Assembly: GCA_900551855.1 (NCBI GenBank)
Contig: URXM01000008.1
Location: 1 to 30,080, forward strand
Source: an uncultured Eubacteriales bacterium
GTDB taxonomy: Bacteria; Bacillota; Clostridia; Christensenellales; UBA1242
Direction of reading: 5' to 3'
Length of the DNA stretch: 30,080 nt
The stretch's first letter is position 1. The number at the start of each line of letters is the position of its first letter. Both the position numbers and the translations under genes were made by a program. The notes under the pieces were generated by a model. That model had not been told where the DNA came from and made no database searches. It saw only the letters and a program-made list of their open reading frames with translations. Shown here in pieces: positions 15,540 through 23,407 of this stretch.

Positions 15540-17792
15540 ATGAACGAAAAAAAACAAGGAGGCTTTAAACTATCTTACATTATTGTTCTTTTAGTTGTTG
15601 TCCTTTTGTTCTCGCTTTTGTTTGTTAATTTTGGAAACAATGGTCAAAAACTCGCTCAAAGCGAAGTCTTTGATATGGTTAAAGGAACTTATGTAAGTGA
15701 AGAAGGTCCTCAACAGGCAAGTTTCATTTACTTCAAGAATGGAACTGGTTATATTTTGGTTGAAGATTCTAAATATAAAGAAAATCAAATTCCTAGTTAT
15801 TCTGATTTCTACTTTAAGTATGATTCAGACTTCAAAGCTCAATTGGTTAATTATATCGAAACAAATGATACAACTGTTAGATATGATTATGCTCCAGCTG
15901 GATTGAATTTCTGGGATATTTTGGTGCCAATCCTTTATATTTGCTTTGCTATCTTTATCTTCTGGATGTTGTTTAGAATGGTAAAAGGTGCAAACAGTAG
16001 TGCAATGAACTTTGGCAAAACTAAAGTTAAATCTTATGCCATGTCAAAGGTTAGATTCTCTGATATCGCTGGCATGGACGAAGAAAAGGCCGAACTTCAA
16101 GAAATTGTTGAATTTTTGAAAAATCCTAAAAAATTTACCGATCTTGGAGCAAGAATTCCAAAGGGCGTTTTGCTTGTAGGTCAACCAGGAACTGGTAAGA
16201 CTTTGCTTGCAAGAGCTGTTGCTGGAGAAAGTAAAGTTCCTTTCATCTCTATCAGTGGTTCTGACTTTGTTGAAATGTTTGTCGGCGTTGGTGCGTCAAG
16301 AGTTCGTGATTTGTTTGATCAAGCAAAGAAAAACAAACCATGTATCGTTTTCATTGATGAAATTGATGCTGTTGGTCGTCAAAGAGGAGCAGGTCTTGGT
16401 GGCGGAAACGATGAAAGAGAACAGACATTGAACCAACTTTTGGTTGAAATGGATGGTTTTGAACCTAATGAAGGTATTATTGTTTTGGCTGCAACAAACA
16501 GAAGTGATGTTTTGGACCCAGCTTTGATGCGTCCAGGTCGTTTTGACAGACAAATCTATGTTCACATCCCTGATGTTAAAGGAAGAGAGGGTATTCTTAG
16601 AATTCACGCAAGAAACAAACCTCTTGATGAATCTGTTGATTTCAATGTTTTGGCAAGAATCACCACTGGATTTACTGGTGCTGATATCGAAAATATGTTA
16701 AACGAAGCCGCTATTCTTGCTGCTAGAGCAGGAAGACCAAAGATAATTATGTCTGATATCACTGAAGGTATCAACAAAGTTATTATGGGGCCTCAAAAGA
16801 AGAGTAGGCTTTTGACTGAAAAAGAAAGAAAACTTACTGCTTATCACGAAGCAGGACACACTATTGTTGCAAAGAAAATGAAATATTGCGAAGATGTGCA
16901 AGAAGTTTCTATCATACCTCGTGGAAATGCAGGTGGCTATACTATGAGCCGTCCTGAAAACGATGATATGACTATGTCTTTCAACAAAGCTAATGACACA
17001 ATTGCTATGAGTATGGGTGGGCGTATCGCTGAAGAGTTGATCTTTAAGGATATAACAAGTGGTGCTTCTTCTGATATTCAACACGCAACAAAAATTGCTA
17101 AGGCAATGGTTTATGACTGGGGTATGAGCAAGAAGATTGGTTTCTTGTCACTTGGAGATTCTACTCAAGTGTTTATTGGAAGAGATTATCAAACTAAAAA
17201 TGATTTCTCTGAAAAACTTGCAGGAATTGCTGATGATGAAATTATGTCTATCTTGAATAACAACTATAAGAGAGCAAAAGAAGTTCTTTCTGAAAATATT
17301 GAAATCTTACACGAAATGGCAAAACTTTTGTTGGCAAGAGAAACTATATATAAAGAAGAAGTTGATATGGTTCTTGCAGGAAAGAAGACTGAAGAAATCG
17401 TTAAAATAATGGAAGAAAAAGAAAAATTGCAGAAAGAGAAAGAAGCAAAAATTAAAGCTGAAAAAGAAAAATATAATAAGCTTGAGAGCTTCCGTAAAAA
17501 GATTTCTGAAGGTGAAAAACTTGTAAAAATGGGTATAATTACTGAAGCAGAACTTGATAACTTGAAAAAAGATTTTGTTGAGTTTGAAAAATCTTTAAAT
17601 AAAGTTGAAGAAAAACCTGCAAAAGTAGAAAACAAGATCGAGAAGAAAGAGACTGTTGAGAAAAAACAAGACAAAAAAGTAGAAGGCGAACCTAAGAAGA
17701 GAACAACTAGAAAAACTACAACAAAAAAGACAACAGTTGAAAATGCTGAAAATAAAGAAAACAAAGACAATAAAAATGACGAGGAAGGCTAA
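15540..17792 (+). CDS. ftsH: ATP-dependent zinc metalloprotease FtsH
   Basis: A membrane-bound hexameric AAA protease that degrades misfolded membrane proteins and some regulators. Two N-terminal membrane helices flank an extracytoplasmic domain. The AAA module has Walker A GQPGTGKT (214-221), Walker B CIVFIDEIDAVG and the second region of homology ending PALMRPGRFDRQ. The zinc site is HEAGH (436-440), with a third ligand Asp in SGASSDIQHAT. At 750 aa it is longer than usual; the last 110 or so residues are a Lys/Glu-rich tail ending in a Thr/Lys stretch. ATG 15540 follows AAGGAG by five bases; the GTG at 15534 overlaps that site. The stop overlaps the next gene's ATG by one base. Confidence 0.97.
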   Translation: MNEKKQGGFKLSYIIVLLVVVLLFSLLFVNFGNNGQKLAQSEVFDMVKGTYVSEEGPQQASFIYFKNGTGYILVEDSKYKENQIPSYSDFYFKYDSDFKAQLVNYIETNDTTVRYDYAPAGLNFWDILVPILYICFAIFIFWMLFRMVKGANSSAMNFGKTKVKSYAMSKVRFSDIAGMDEEKAELQEIVEFLKNPKKFTDLGARIPKGVLLVGQPGTGKTLLARAVAGESKVPFISISGSDFVEMFVGVGASRVRDLFDQAKKNKPCIVFIDEIDAVGRQRGAGLGGGNDEREQTLNQLLVEMDGFEPNEGIIVLAATNRSDVLDPALMRPGRFDRQIYVHIPDVKGREGILRIHARNKPLDESVDFNVLARITTGFTGADIENMLNEAAILAARAGRPKIIMSDITEGINKVIMGPQKKSRLLTEKERKLTAYHEAGHTIVAKKMKYCEDVQEVSIIPRGNAGGYTMSRPENDDMTMSFNKANDTIAMSMGGRIAEELIFKDITSGASSDIQHATKIAKAMVYDWGMSKKIGFLSLGDSTQVFIGRDYQTKNDFSEKLAGIADDEIMSILNNNYKRAKEVLSENIEILHEMAKLLLARETIYKEEVDMVLAGKKTEEIVKIMEEKEKLQKEKEAKIKAEKEKYNKLESFRKKISEGEKLVKMGIITEAELDNLKKDFVEFEKSLNKVEEKPAKVENKIEKKETVEKKQDKKVEGEPKKRTTRKTTTKKTTVENAENKENKDNKNDEEG

Positions 17793-18718
17793 TGGAAGAA
17801 AAAGATAATGCTCAAGTGCAAAACAAAGAAGCAAAGGTAGAGAATGCTGAAGAAAACAAAACAGACAGCACAAACACTGGAGCTTTAGAAAAGAAAGACG
17901 AAAAACAACCAAAAGTTAAGAAGTCTAAAGAAAAGAAAAAATCAAAACAAGAAGATTTGTCTGAGTATGAAGGACTTTCTGATGATGAGTTGTATGCTAA
18001 AATTCAAACTCAAAAACTTTTAAAGAAAAAACAAAACAAAAAGATTGCTACCATTGTTGGTATGGGATTTGCTTTTGTTTTGGCAGTGGTAATCATTATT
18101 TTGGCAGCTGTGCCTGTAAGTTTAAAACCAAGATGCATGGTTGATGGATTTGATAGTGTTGCACTTTATCCAGGAAATTCTAATGGTGTTTCTTATTCTG
18201 AAGGCGAAGATGAATATAATGAATTTATGAAAGTTTATGATAAGGCTTTCAGTCAACCATATATCTCTGCAATTTTTAGTGGTAGTTTGTTTAGTTACAG
18301 CATTGAAGAAACTTTAGATCCTCCATCAACTGTAATTGGTGCAGGTGGATCACTTATTCAAAATAACACTTATTATGTTCGTTTGAGATATGCAGAGGAA
18401 CATGTTTTCACATATCAAAATGGAAAGGTTTATTCTTCTAAAATTTATTCTAGAGATAATAAGATATGGTCAGGAAAATATTCTGGCGGGAAATTGTATT
18501 TTACAGATGTTTATTTCGAGGTAAGTCAAACAAGTGGTGTGAAACAAACAAATGTTTATGTTATTGTAAATTATCCAAAGGATCCAAATGGAAATGGTCA
18601 GAATGAATTGGAACAGGGGATTATTAAAGTGACAGTTAAAGCAAATACTTATGCTATCTATGATGCATGGGATGATTTGGTTGATTTAAAAAACAATAAT
18701 GAAGATGAGACTATGTAA
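17792..18718 (+). CDS. Single-pass membrane protein co-transcribed with ftsH, unknown function
   Basis: A 308-aa protein I cannot assign. Residues 1-83 are highly charged and probably cytoplasmic, similar in composition to the FtsH tail. A single membrane helix spans about 84-107. The rest (108-308) is a mostly beta extracytoplasmic domain rich in Tyr, Asn and Ser, including VSYSEGEDEYNEFMKVYDKAF and later paired strands. The ATG overlaps the ftsH stop (TAATG), implying translational coupling and balanced expression. A role with FtsH, for example as adaptor or substrate, is possible but only from context. A terminator follows. Confidence 0.8.
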   Translation: MEEKDNAQVQNKEAKVENAEENKTDSTNTGALEKKDEKQPKVKKSKEKKKSKQEDLSEYEGLSDDELYAKIQTQKLLKKKQNKKIATIVGMGFAFVLAVVIIILAAVPVSLKPRCMVDGFDSVALYPGNSNGVSYSEGEDEYNEFMKVYDKAFSQPYISAIFSGSLFSYSIEETLDPPSTVIGAGGSLIQNNTYYVRLRYAEEHVFTYQNGKVYSSKIYSRDNKIWSGKYSGGKLYFTDVYFEVSQTSGVKQTNVYVIVNYPKDPNGNGQNELEQGIIKVTVKANTYAIYDAWDDLVDLKNNNEDETM

Positions 18719-18737
18719 AATTCATAGTCTTATTTTT
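18708..18737 (+). terminator. Terminator of the ftsH operon
   Basis: AGACTATG (18708-18715) pairs with CATAGTCT (18723-18730) around a seven-base loop, followed by a T-rich run. It overlaps the stop codon of the 17792-18718 gene. Confidence 0.85.
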
Positions 18738-18770
18738 TATAAAAATAAATGAAAATTTTTGTTATTTTTG

Positions 18771-18799
18771 TTGACAAACTTTTTCTTTATTGTTATAAT
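18771..18799 (+). promoter_or_regulatory. Strong sigma-A promoter of rplJ-rplL
   Basis: Consensus TTGACA (18771-18776), a 17-base spacer, consensus TATAAT (18794-18799) with TGT directly upstream. It is among the best promoters in the window, as expected for ribosomal protein genes. Start near 18806. Confidence 0.93.
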
Positions 18800-18805
18800 A
18801 TGCAA

Positions 18806-18974
18806 GTATTAAAAATCTTCCGAAGACCGCAAGTGCGTTTTGCGTAAACACTTTAGGTGTGCTTGCCGAGGAAAAGTATGGTGATTGAATTTTCTATCTC
18901 TGTGGCTTTTCCGAGGTTACAGAGATTTTTTAATGCTTATTAAACACAAAATCTTATTAAAAGGAGGTATGGAT
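18806..18974 (+). ncRNA. Ribosomal protein L10 leader
   Basis: The leader holds the conserved core of the L10 autoregulatory element: CCGAAGACCGCAAG (18820-18833) and GCTTGCCGAGGAAAAG (18861-18876), which pair through GCAAG/CTTGC and CTTCC/GAGGAA and form an internal loop bound by the L10-L12 complex. A small hairpin (ACAC with GGTGT) sits between. In this family, binding of excess L10-L12 favours the downstream terminator (18896-18931), lowering expression of rplJ-rplL. Confidence 0.9.
18896..18931 (+). terminator. Attenuator terminator of the L10 leader
   Basis: ATCTCTGT (18896-18903) pairs with ACAGAGAT (18919-18926), followed by TTTTTT, 44 bases before the rplJ ATG. It lies inside the transcribed leader, so it must be conditional. 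This fits L10-mediated attenuation. Confidence 0.88.
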
Positions 18975-19490
18975 ATGAGTGCTAATTTAGAGGCTAAGAA
19001 ACTTGTTGTTGAAGAAATTAAAGAAAAGTTCTCCAAAGCAAAAACTATCGCATTTGTAGACTACCGTGGAATTACCGTTGCTGAAGATACAGCTCTTCGT
19101 AAAAAATTCCGTCAAAACGGTTGTGATTACAAAGTTTATAAAAATCGCTTGATGTTGAAAGCACTTTCTGACCTTGGTATTAAGTGTCCTGAAAATTACT
19201 TTGAAGGTACTACTGCTGTTGCTCTTGGATACAATGATGAAGTTGCTCCAGCTAAAATCGTTTGCGACTTTATCAAAGATTCAAAGAAAATGGCTATCAA
19301 ATTTGGAATTTTAAATGGTGTAAGCGTTGATGCTCAAAACATCGAAGCACTTGCAAAACTCCCATCAAAGGAAGAGTTGATTGCAAAACTTCTTGGAACT
19401 TTGAACAATACTGCTGCAAGTTTGTGCAGAGTTCTCTCAGCTCCAACTCGTGGGCTGGTTGTTGCTTTGAATGCGGTTGCAACAAAATAG
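18975..19490 (+). CDS. rplJ: Ribosomal protein L10
   Basis: A 171-aa stalk base protein that anchors L7/L12 dimers on the 50S subunit. It starts MSANLEAKKLVVEEI; the family blocks FVDYRGITVAEDTALRK, YKVYKNRLMLKAL and FEGTTAVALGY are present. The C-terminal helix that binds L12 is intact. The start is ATG 18975 because AGGAGG (18962-18967) is seven bases away; ATG 18969 is only one base from that site. It is first in the operon and auto-controlled through its leader. Confidence 0.97.
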   Translation: MSANLEAKKLVVEEIKEKFSKAKTIAFVDYRGITVAEDTALRKKFRQNGCDYKVYKNRLMLKALSDLGIKCPENYFEGTTAVALGYNDEVAPAKIVCDFIKDSKKMAIKFGILNGVSVDAQNIEALAKLPSKEELIAKLLGTLNNTAASLCRVLSAPTRGLVVALNAVATK

Positions 19491-19554
19491 TTTGGTTTTC
19501 CAACTTAAATAAAAAAATCGCATAACTTAAAAGTTTTTAAAAGGAGATATTAAA

Positions 19555-19932
19555 ATGGCTGATATTAAAAATATTGTTGAAGAAATTAAAAAATTGACTA
19601 TCGTTGAAGTTTCAGAACTTGTTAAAGCTTTGGAAGAAGAATTTGGTGTTAGTGCTGCTGCTCCAGTTGCTGTTGCTGCTGCTCCAGCTGCAGGCGCTGC
19701 TGCTCAAGCTGAAGAAGAAAAGAGTGAATTCAATCTTTTCTTGAAAGAAGTTGGTGCTAACAAAATCGCTGTTATCAAAGTTGTTAGAGAAGTTACAGGT
19801 CTTGGACTTTCAGAAGCTAAAGCAATCGTTGACGGAGCACCAAAAATGGTTAAAGAAAACGTTGCTGCTGCTCAAGCTAAAGAATTTGAAGCTAAGTTTA
19901 AAGAAGCTGGCGCTGTTGTAGAATTGAAGTAA
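19555..19932 (+). CDS. rplL: Ribosomal protein L7/L12
   Basis: A 125-aa stalk protein that recruits translation GTPases. An N-terminal dimerisation domain (1-35) is followed by an Ala/Pro-rich hinge (about 38-58) and the compact C-terminal domain with FLKEVGANKIAVIKVVREVTG and the GLGLSEAKAIVDGAP helix. The length is typical. AAAAGGAG precedes the ATG. It follows rplJ by 64 bases in the same operon and is followed by a terminator. Confidence 0.98.
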   Translation: MADIKNIVEEIKKLTIVEVSELVKALEEEFGVSAAAPVAVAAAPAAGAAAQAEEEKSEFNLFLKEVGANKIAVIKVVREVTGLGLSEAKAIVDGAPKMVKENVAAAQAKEFEAKFKEAGAVVELK

Positions 19933-19970
19933 TTTAAGAAATAAATTGTTAATTTGATTTTGTGTTTAGA

Positions 19971-20002
19971 AAAAAATACACTCGGTTTGAGTGTATTTTT
20001 TT
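19971..20002. terminator. Bidirectional terminator between rplL and the M16 peptidase gene
   Basis: A 13-bp stem (19971-19983 with 19989-20001) around a five-base loop, rich in A on the left and T on the right. It serves the convergent rplL and minus-strand peptidase genes. Confidence 0.88.
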
Positions 20003-20014
20003 ATTTATATAGTT

Positions 20015-21394
20015 TTACTTGTTTTTGTTTTCTTTTTTATTTCTGTTTTTGTTTTGTTTATCTGTTTTTTGCTTTTTGTGAAAATTTTGTTTTGTGTTTG
20101 ATGTTAAAATCTTCTGGATTTCTTCATAATTATAAAAAGATTCAGGGGAAGCGTTTGTAAGAATTGACATATATATGTTTTCTGGCTTATTGAAGATTTT
20201 TTGACACAAGGTTTGTATATCATCTGATGTGATATCTTCGTAAATCTTTTTGCTTTCTTTTCTTAATTTTTTAGAGAAGATATCATCTTTATAAAATAGA
20301 TAATTTCTAAAAAGATTGCTTGGATAAAGTCTTCTTATATTTTCATCCTTGTTTAATTTTTTGTTTTCCTTCTTTCTTTCTATAAGACTTTGATCGATTT
20401 TAGTTGTTTTTAATTCTCTAAATAATTCTCCAATTTTGTCAATGACTTTGTTTACATTTTCATTTGAACAACCAAAATCAATGCCAATCATATAATTTTC
20501 AGGGATACAGTCAGCCCACATACTAACGCCGTAAACTAAGCCATTATCACGCAATTTTGACATCAATTTGCCATTTAAATTGTTGCAAATGCTACAAAGC
20601 ATAGAAATATAATTGTCATTTTCTACGCTTTCTATTTCCTTATCCAATTTGATGCCGATTTTGCAGTTTGCTTTGTTGAATTGGAAGTATTCTATATTTA
20701 GATTCCCTGGTTTATCAACGGGGTAAGTAATAGACTGATCTACAGGGTATTCTGGGTTGCTTTTAAGTTTGTTGATGAAATACTTCTCTGCCAGATGTTT
20801 AGCCTTGTTGAATGAAATTCCGCCTTCTATCGTGATAACAAAGTTTTGAGATATAAAAGTTTCGTCTTTAAACTTTTTAAGAGATTTTGCACTGACTTGT
20901 TCTATTTCTTCTTCACTTCCTAAAACATTTGTATTTAGGTTGTATTTTGAGTAGATACATCTTGAAAAAGCATAATAAGATATAGCGTCAGGATTGTTAA
21001 GCTTTCTGACTAATTCTTGCTTTATAACACCTTTTTCAGTTTTGATTGTTTTAGATGAGTATTTTGTGTTTAAAAGCATCTCTGCTGCGAGTTTAAAACA
21101 AGGTTCTATTGCCTTATTTGAACGGCAAAAGTCTATTTCTGTATAAAAAAGATTGGTTCTTCCGTTATACATAGAAAAAACATTCAACATTTCATCTTTG
21201 AGTTGTGCTACGCTTTTGTCTTGTGTTTCTTTAAAAAACATATGTTCGCAAAAGTGTGCAGTTGGCTCTGGGTAATTGTCTCTGTTTTTCCCGAAAACAA
21301 AGCCAGCCACTACTGAAGAATGTCTTCTTTTGAAGTGCTTATAAATAAGTGTGGCTCCATTTTTATAAACTTTTTTCTTTGGGATTTTTATCAT
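20015..21394 (-). CDS. M16 family zinc peptidase
   Basis: A 459-aa protein of the M16 (pitrilysin-like) family. The inverted zinc motif HxxEH is intact: His47, Glu50, His51 (AHFCEHMFFKET). The third ligand is expected 76 residues on and is there (Glu127 in EKGVIKQEL). Both halves of a typical small M16B enzyme are present, so it could act as a homodimer. There is no signal peptide, so it is cytoplasmic. The last 35 or so residues are a Lys/Asn/Gln tail of low complexity. The gene has an AAGGAG site and lies 19 bases downstream of a nucleoside hydrolase in one operon. Bacillus ymfF/ymfH are the nearest named relatives by type; the substrate is unknown. Confidence 0.9.
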   Translation of the reverse strand: MIKIPKKKVYKNGATLIYKHFKRRHSSVVAGFVFGKNRDNYPEPTAHFCEHMFFKETQDKSVAQLKDEMLNVFSMYNGRTNLFYTEIDFCRSNKAIEPCFKLAAEMLLNTKYSSKTIKTEKGVIKQELVRKLNNPDAISYYAFSRCIYSKYNLNTNVLGSEEEIEQVSAKSLKKFKDETFISQNFVITIEGGISFNKAKHLAEKYFINKLKSNPEYPVDQSITYPVDKPGNLNIEYFQFNKANCKIGIKLDKEIESVENDNYISMLCSICNNLNGKLMSKLRDNGLVYGVSMWADCIPENYMIGIDFGCSNENVNKVIDKIGELFRELKTTKIDQSLIERKKENKKLNKDENIRRLYPSNLFRNYLFYKDDIFSKKLRKESKKIYEDITSDDIQTLCQKIFNKPENIYMSILTNASPESFYNYEEIQKILTSNTKQNFHKKQKTDKQNKNRNKKENKNK

Positions 21395-21413
21395 TTTTTC
21401 TCCTTGTTTTTAT

Positions 21414-22349
21414 TTATTTATTTTTACTACACTTTTCAAGTGCTTCAAAAAGGTCATATTTAAACATATTTATGTCTAAATCAACGCAAACAGTGGCATT
21501 TGGCTTCTTGTTGAAATCTATATCAACATAGCCATAATCATCTGTATTTGTCTTATAGTATTTGATTTCAATGAATGCTTTTTCTGTCTTTATGTATTCA
21601 GGGTGGGTGAGATAGTAAATTGTGCAAACATCGTGAACAGCAGCACCTAATTTGCCAACATGATAATCATGATATCCTTTAAACATTTTGGCGTAAATTT
21701 TACCAATTTTGTTTGCTTTTTTAAAGCGTTTAATATCATTGTGGTCAAGGTATGCAAAATGTCCAAGTTCCATTGGAACCATAACTAATTTAATTCCACT
21801 TTTGAACACAACTTCTGCAGCTTCTGGATCGTATCCAACATTGAATGATTTGTATGGTTTTCCATATATCTTTTCTTTTGTTCCGCTTTCAAAAATGATT
21901 TGTTTTATATATTTTTTGCAGTCCGGATATTTTTGAATCATTTTTGCAAGGTTTGTCATAGGTCCTATTGAAATGATTGATGTTTTTGTTTTTGAAGATT
22001 TTAATGTTTGATAAATAACATCACAGGCTTCTCCTTCAACGGGGTGACGTTTCAATTTTTTCTTGTTGTAAGAATAATCTCCTAAACCACTTTTCCCTTG
22101 TGCATTTGTTGCATATTTGGCAGGGCGAACTAAAGGGGTTGGTGAGCCTTCAACGACTGGAATTTCCTCGTTAAATAACTCTGTGATATGTATTGCATTT
22201 GATGTTATGTTTTCTATTGGTCCATTTCCGCCAGCAGATGATATGAGTTTGATGTTGAAGCATTCACTTTTGAATGCATACAAAAGTGCAATGGCGTCAT
22301 CAACGCCTGGGTCGGTGTCTATGATAATGTCTATCTTTTTGTCTTCCAT
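21414..22349 (-). CDS. Nucleoside hydrolase (IUNH family), catalytic residues intact
   Basis: A 311-aa nucleoside hydrolase. DTDPGVDDAIAL is at residues 11-22 (Ca site). GGN (40-42), IGPMTNLA (128-135) and SFNVGYDPEAAEVVF (168-182) fit the family well. The catalytic His is present as His239-Asp240 (AAVHDVCTIYYLTHP). It should release bases from ribonucleosides for salvage. It is a paralogue of the enzyme at 4990-5943, sharing the YYLTHP segment, but that copy has Asn at the His position. It is the first gene of a two-gene operon with the M16 peptidase. GAGG precedes the ATG. Confidence 0.93.
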   Translation of the reverse strand: MEDKKIDIIIDTDPGVDDAIALLYAFKSECFNIKLISSAGGNGPIENITSNAIHITELFNEEIPVVEGSPTPLVRPAKYATNAQGKSGLGDYSYNKKKLKRHPVEGEACDVIYQTLKSSKTKTSIISIGPMTNLAKMIQKYPDCKKYIKQIIFESGTKEKIYGKPYKSFNVGYDPEAAEVVFKSGIKLVMVPMELGHFAYLDHNDIKRFKKANKIGKIYAKMFKGYHDYHVGKLGAAVHDVCTIYYLTHPEYIKTEKAFIEIKYYKTNTDDYGYVDIDFNKKPNATVCVDLDINMFKYDLFEALEKCSKNK

Positions 22350-22393
22350 TTTGTCCTCGTATTGTTAAATCTGTATATAAATATTATAACTCA

Positions 22394-22422
22394 ATTATAT
22401 CATAAAATGTTTTTATAGACAA
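22394..22422 (-). promoter_or_regulatory. Sigma-A promoter of the nucleoside hydrolase/M16 operon
   Basis: Minus strand: TTGTCT (22422-22417), a 17-base spacer, TATAAT (22399-22394) preceded by TGA. The leader is about 38 bases. Confidence 0.85.
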
Positions 22423-22448
22423 ACAATTCATAGCACTTTATTACATTT

Positions 22449-22517
22449 CCTCATTTCGTTGCGTGTATCGCATAATACACTATATATTGTGTAGTATGCT
22501 TTGCATAATACCTCATT
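22449..22517. repeat. Palindromic element flanked by 7-bp direct repeats
   Basis: GCATAATACAC (22470-22480) forms an imperfect palindrome with GTGTAGTATGC (22489-22499) around an eight-base A/T centre. A further direct copy of GCATAATAC lies at 22503-22511. The whole is bracketed by CCTCATT at 22449-22455 and 22511-22517. It lies between two divergent promoters. It could be a dispersed small repeat with a target-site-like duplication, or a regulator-binding site. Confidence 0.55.
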
Positions 22518-22638
22518 ATTTTGATTTTTAAGTTTATTGTTTGAAAATTTTTGTTTTGACAAATTTAGAGCAAATTTTACATTTGTTCTTTTTTTTATGC
22601 ATTTTTCTTATGCTAAGATTTTTTCGAAAGGAGTGGTT

Positions 22639-22947
22639 ATGCAAGTAAAAAGTCGTGTTCATAATGGTGTGCTTTATGTTCTTCTTTGCGGGGAACTAGA
22701 TGAACATTCTGCAACTTACACAAGAATTACTTTGGATGAAATTTTTGACAAACCAGATTTTAAGAAAATTGTTATTGATTTGTCAGAACTTGATTTTATG
22801 GATTCTACTGGGATTGGTGTTTTGATAGGTAGATATAAAAAAATGAAGGATAAGGATATTCCGATTTATATTGCAAATCCTTCTGCTCACGCTGAAAAAA
22901 TTTTTAAGATTACTGGGCTTTATGACATTATGCCCAAAATTGTTTGA
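22639..22947 (+). CDS. spoIIAA: Anti-sigma F factor antagonist SpoIIAA
   Basis: A 102-aa STAS-domain protein. Unphosphorylated SpoIIAA binds SpoIIAB and frees sigma-F in the forespore. SpoIIAB phosphorylates the serine of the DST motif, here Ser56 in LDFMDSTGIGVLIG. The length is typical. ATG 22639 has AAAGGAG seven bases upstream. An extended -10 (TGC then TAAGAT, 22614-22619) lies close by. No sigma-H-type box was found, although spoIIA operons usually use sigma-H. It is first in the classic spoIIAA-spoIIAB-sigF order. Confidence 0.96.
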   Translation: MQVKSRVHNGVLYVLLCGELDEHSATYTRITLDEIFDKPDFKKIVIDLSELDFMDSTGIGVLIGRYKKMKDKDIPIYIANPSAHAEKIFKITGLYDIMPKIV

Positions 22948-22959
22948 TAAGGAGTTGTT

Positions 22960-23406
22960 ATGAAATATTCTAATTTTATGGAAGTCACTTTTAAAGCACT
23001 TTCTGTTAATGAGGGGTTTGCTCGTGTTTGTGTCGCTTCTTTTTGCGTGCAGTTGAATCCTTCTGTTGATGAAATTACTGATATAAAAACTGCTGTTTCT
23101 GAAGCTGTCACAAATTGCGTTGTTCACGCTTATCCAACATCTGTTAAGGGTGATGTTATTTTGCGCTGTGAATTGGAAAACGATATGGTCACTGTTACCG
23201 TTTCTGACAAAGGCGTAGGTATCAAAGATATTGAAAAGGCAAGAGAACCTTTTTACACATCAAAACCTTCTGCTGAACGCTCTGGTATGGGATTTACTGT
23301 TATGGAAAGTTTTATGGACGATGTTCAAGTTGTCAGCAATTCCTTTGGAACTAGTGTGAGGATGACTAAAAAAATTGCCTCTTCTTCTTGCGAAAAGGTG
23401 GGCTAA
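22960..23406 (+). CDS. spoIIAB: Anti-sigma F factor and serine kinase SpoIIAB
   Basis: A 148-aa GHKL-fold kinase that binds and inhibits sigma-F and phosphorylates SpoIIAA. The N box is SEAVTNCVVHAY (47-58, with Glu48 and Asn52). The G1 box is SDKGVGI (82-88). The ATP lid and G2 box are ERSGMGFTVMESFMD (106-120). Arg22 lies where the sigma-F-contacting Arg of the Bacillus protein is expected. AAGGAG precedes the ATG. It is 12 bases after spoIIAA and one base before the sigF ATG. Confidence 0.96.
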   Translation: MKYSNFMEVTFKALSVNEGFARVCVASFCVQLNPSVDEITDIKTAVSEAVTNCVVHAYPTSVKGDVILRCELENDMVTVTVSDKGVGIKDIEKAREPFYTSKPSAERSGMGFTVMESFMDDVQVVSNSFGTSVRMTKKIASSSCEKVG

Positions 23407-23407
23407 T

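Noticed and set aside
17264..17912. Minus-strand frames rich in Phe and Ser opposite the ftsH tail and the next gene
   Set aside because: They are the mirror of Lys/Glu codons; low complexity and no start signal.
18885..18974. N-terminal extension of L10
   Set aside because: It is read from the L10 leader and its terminator; the proper start has AGGAGG seven bases upstream.
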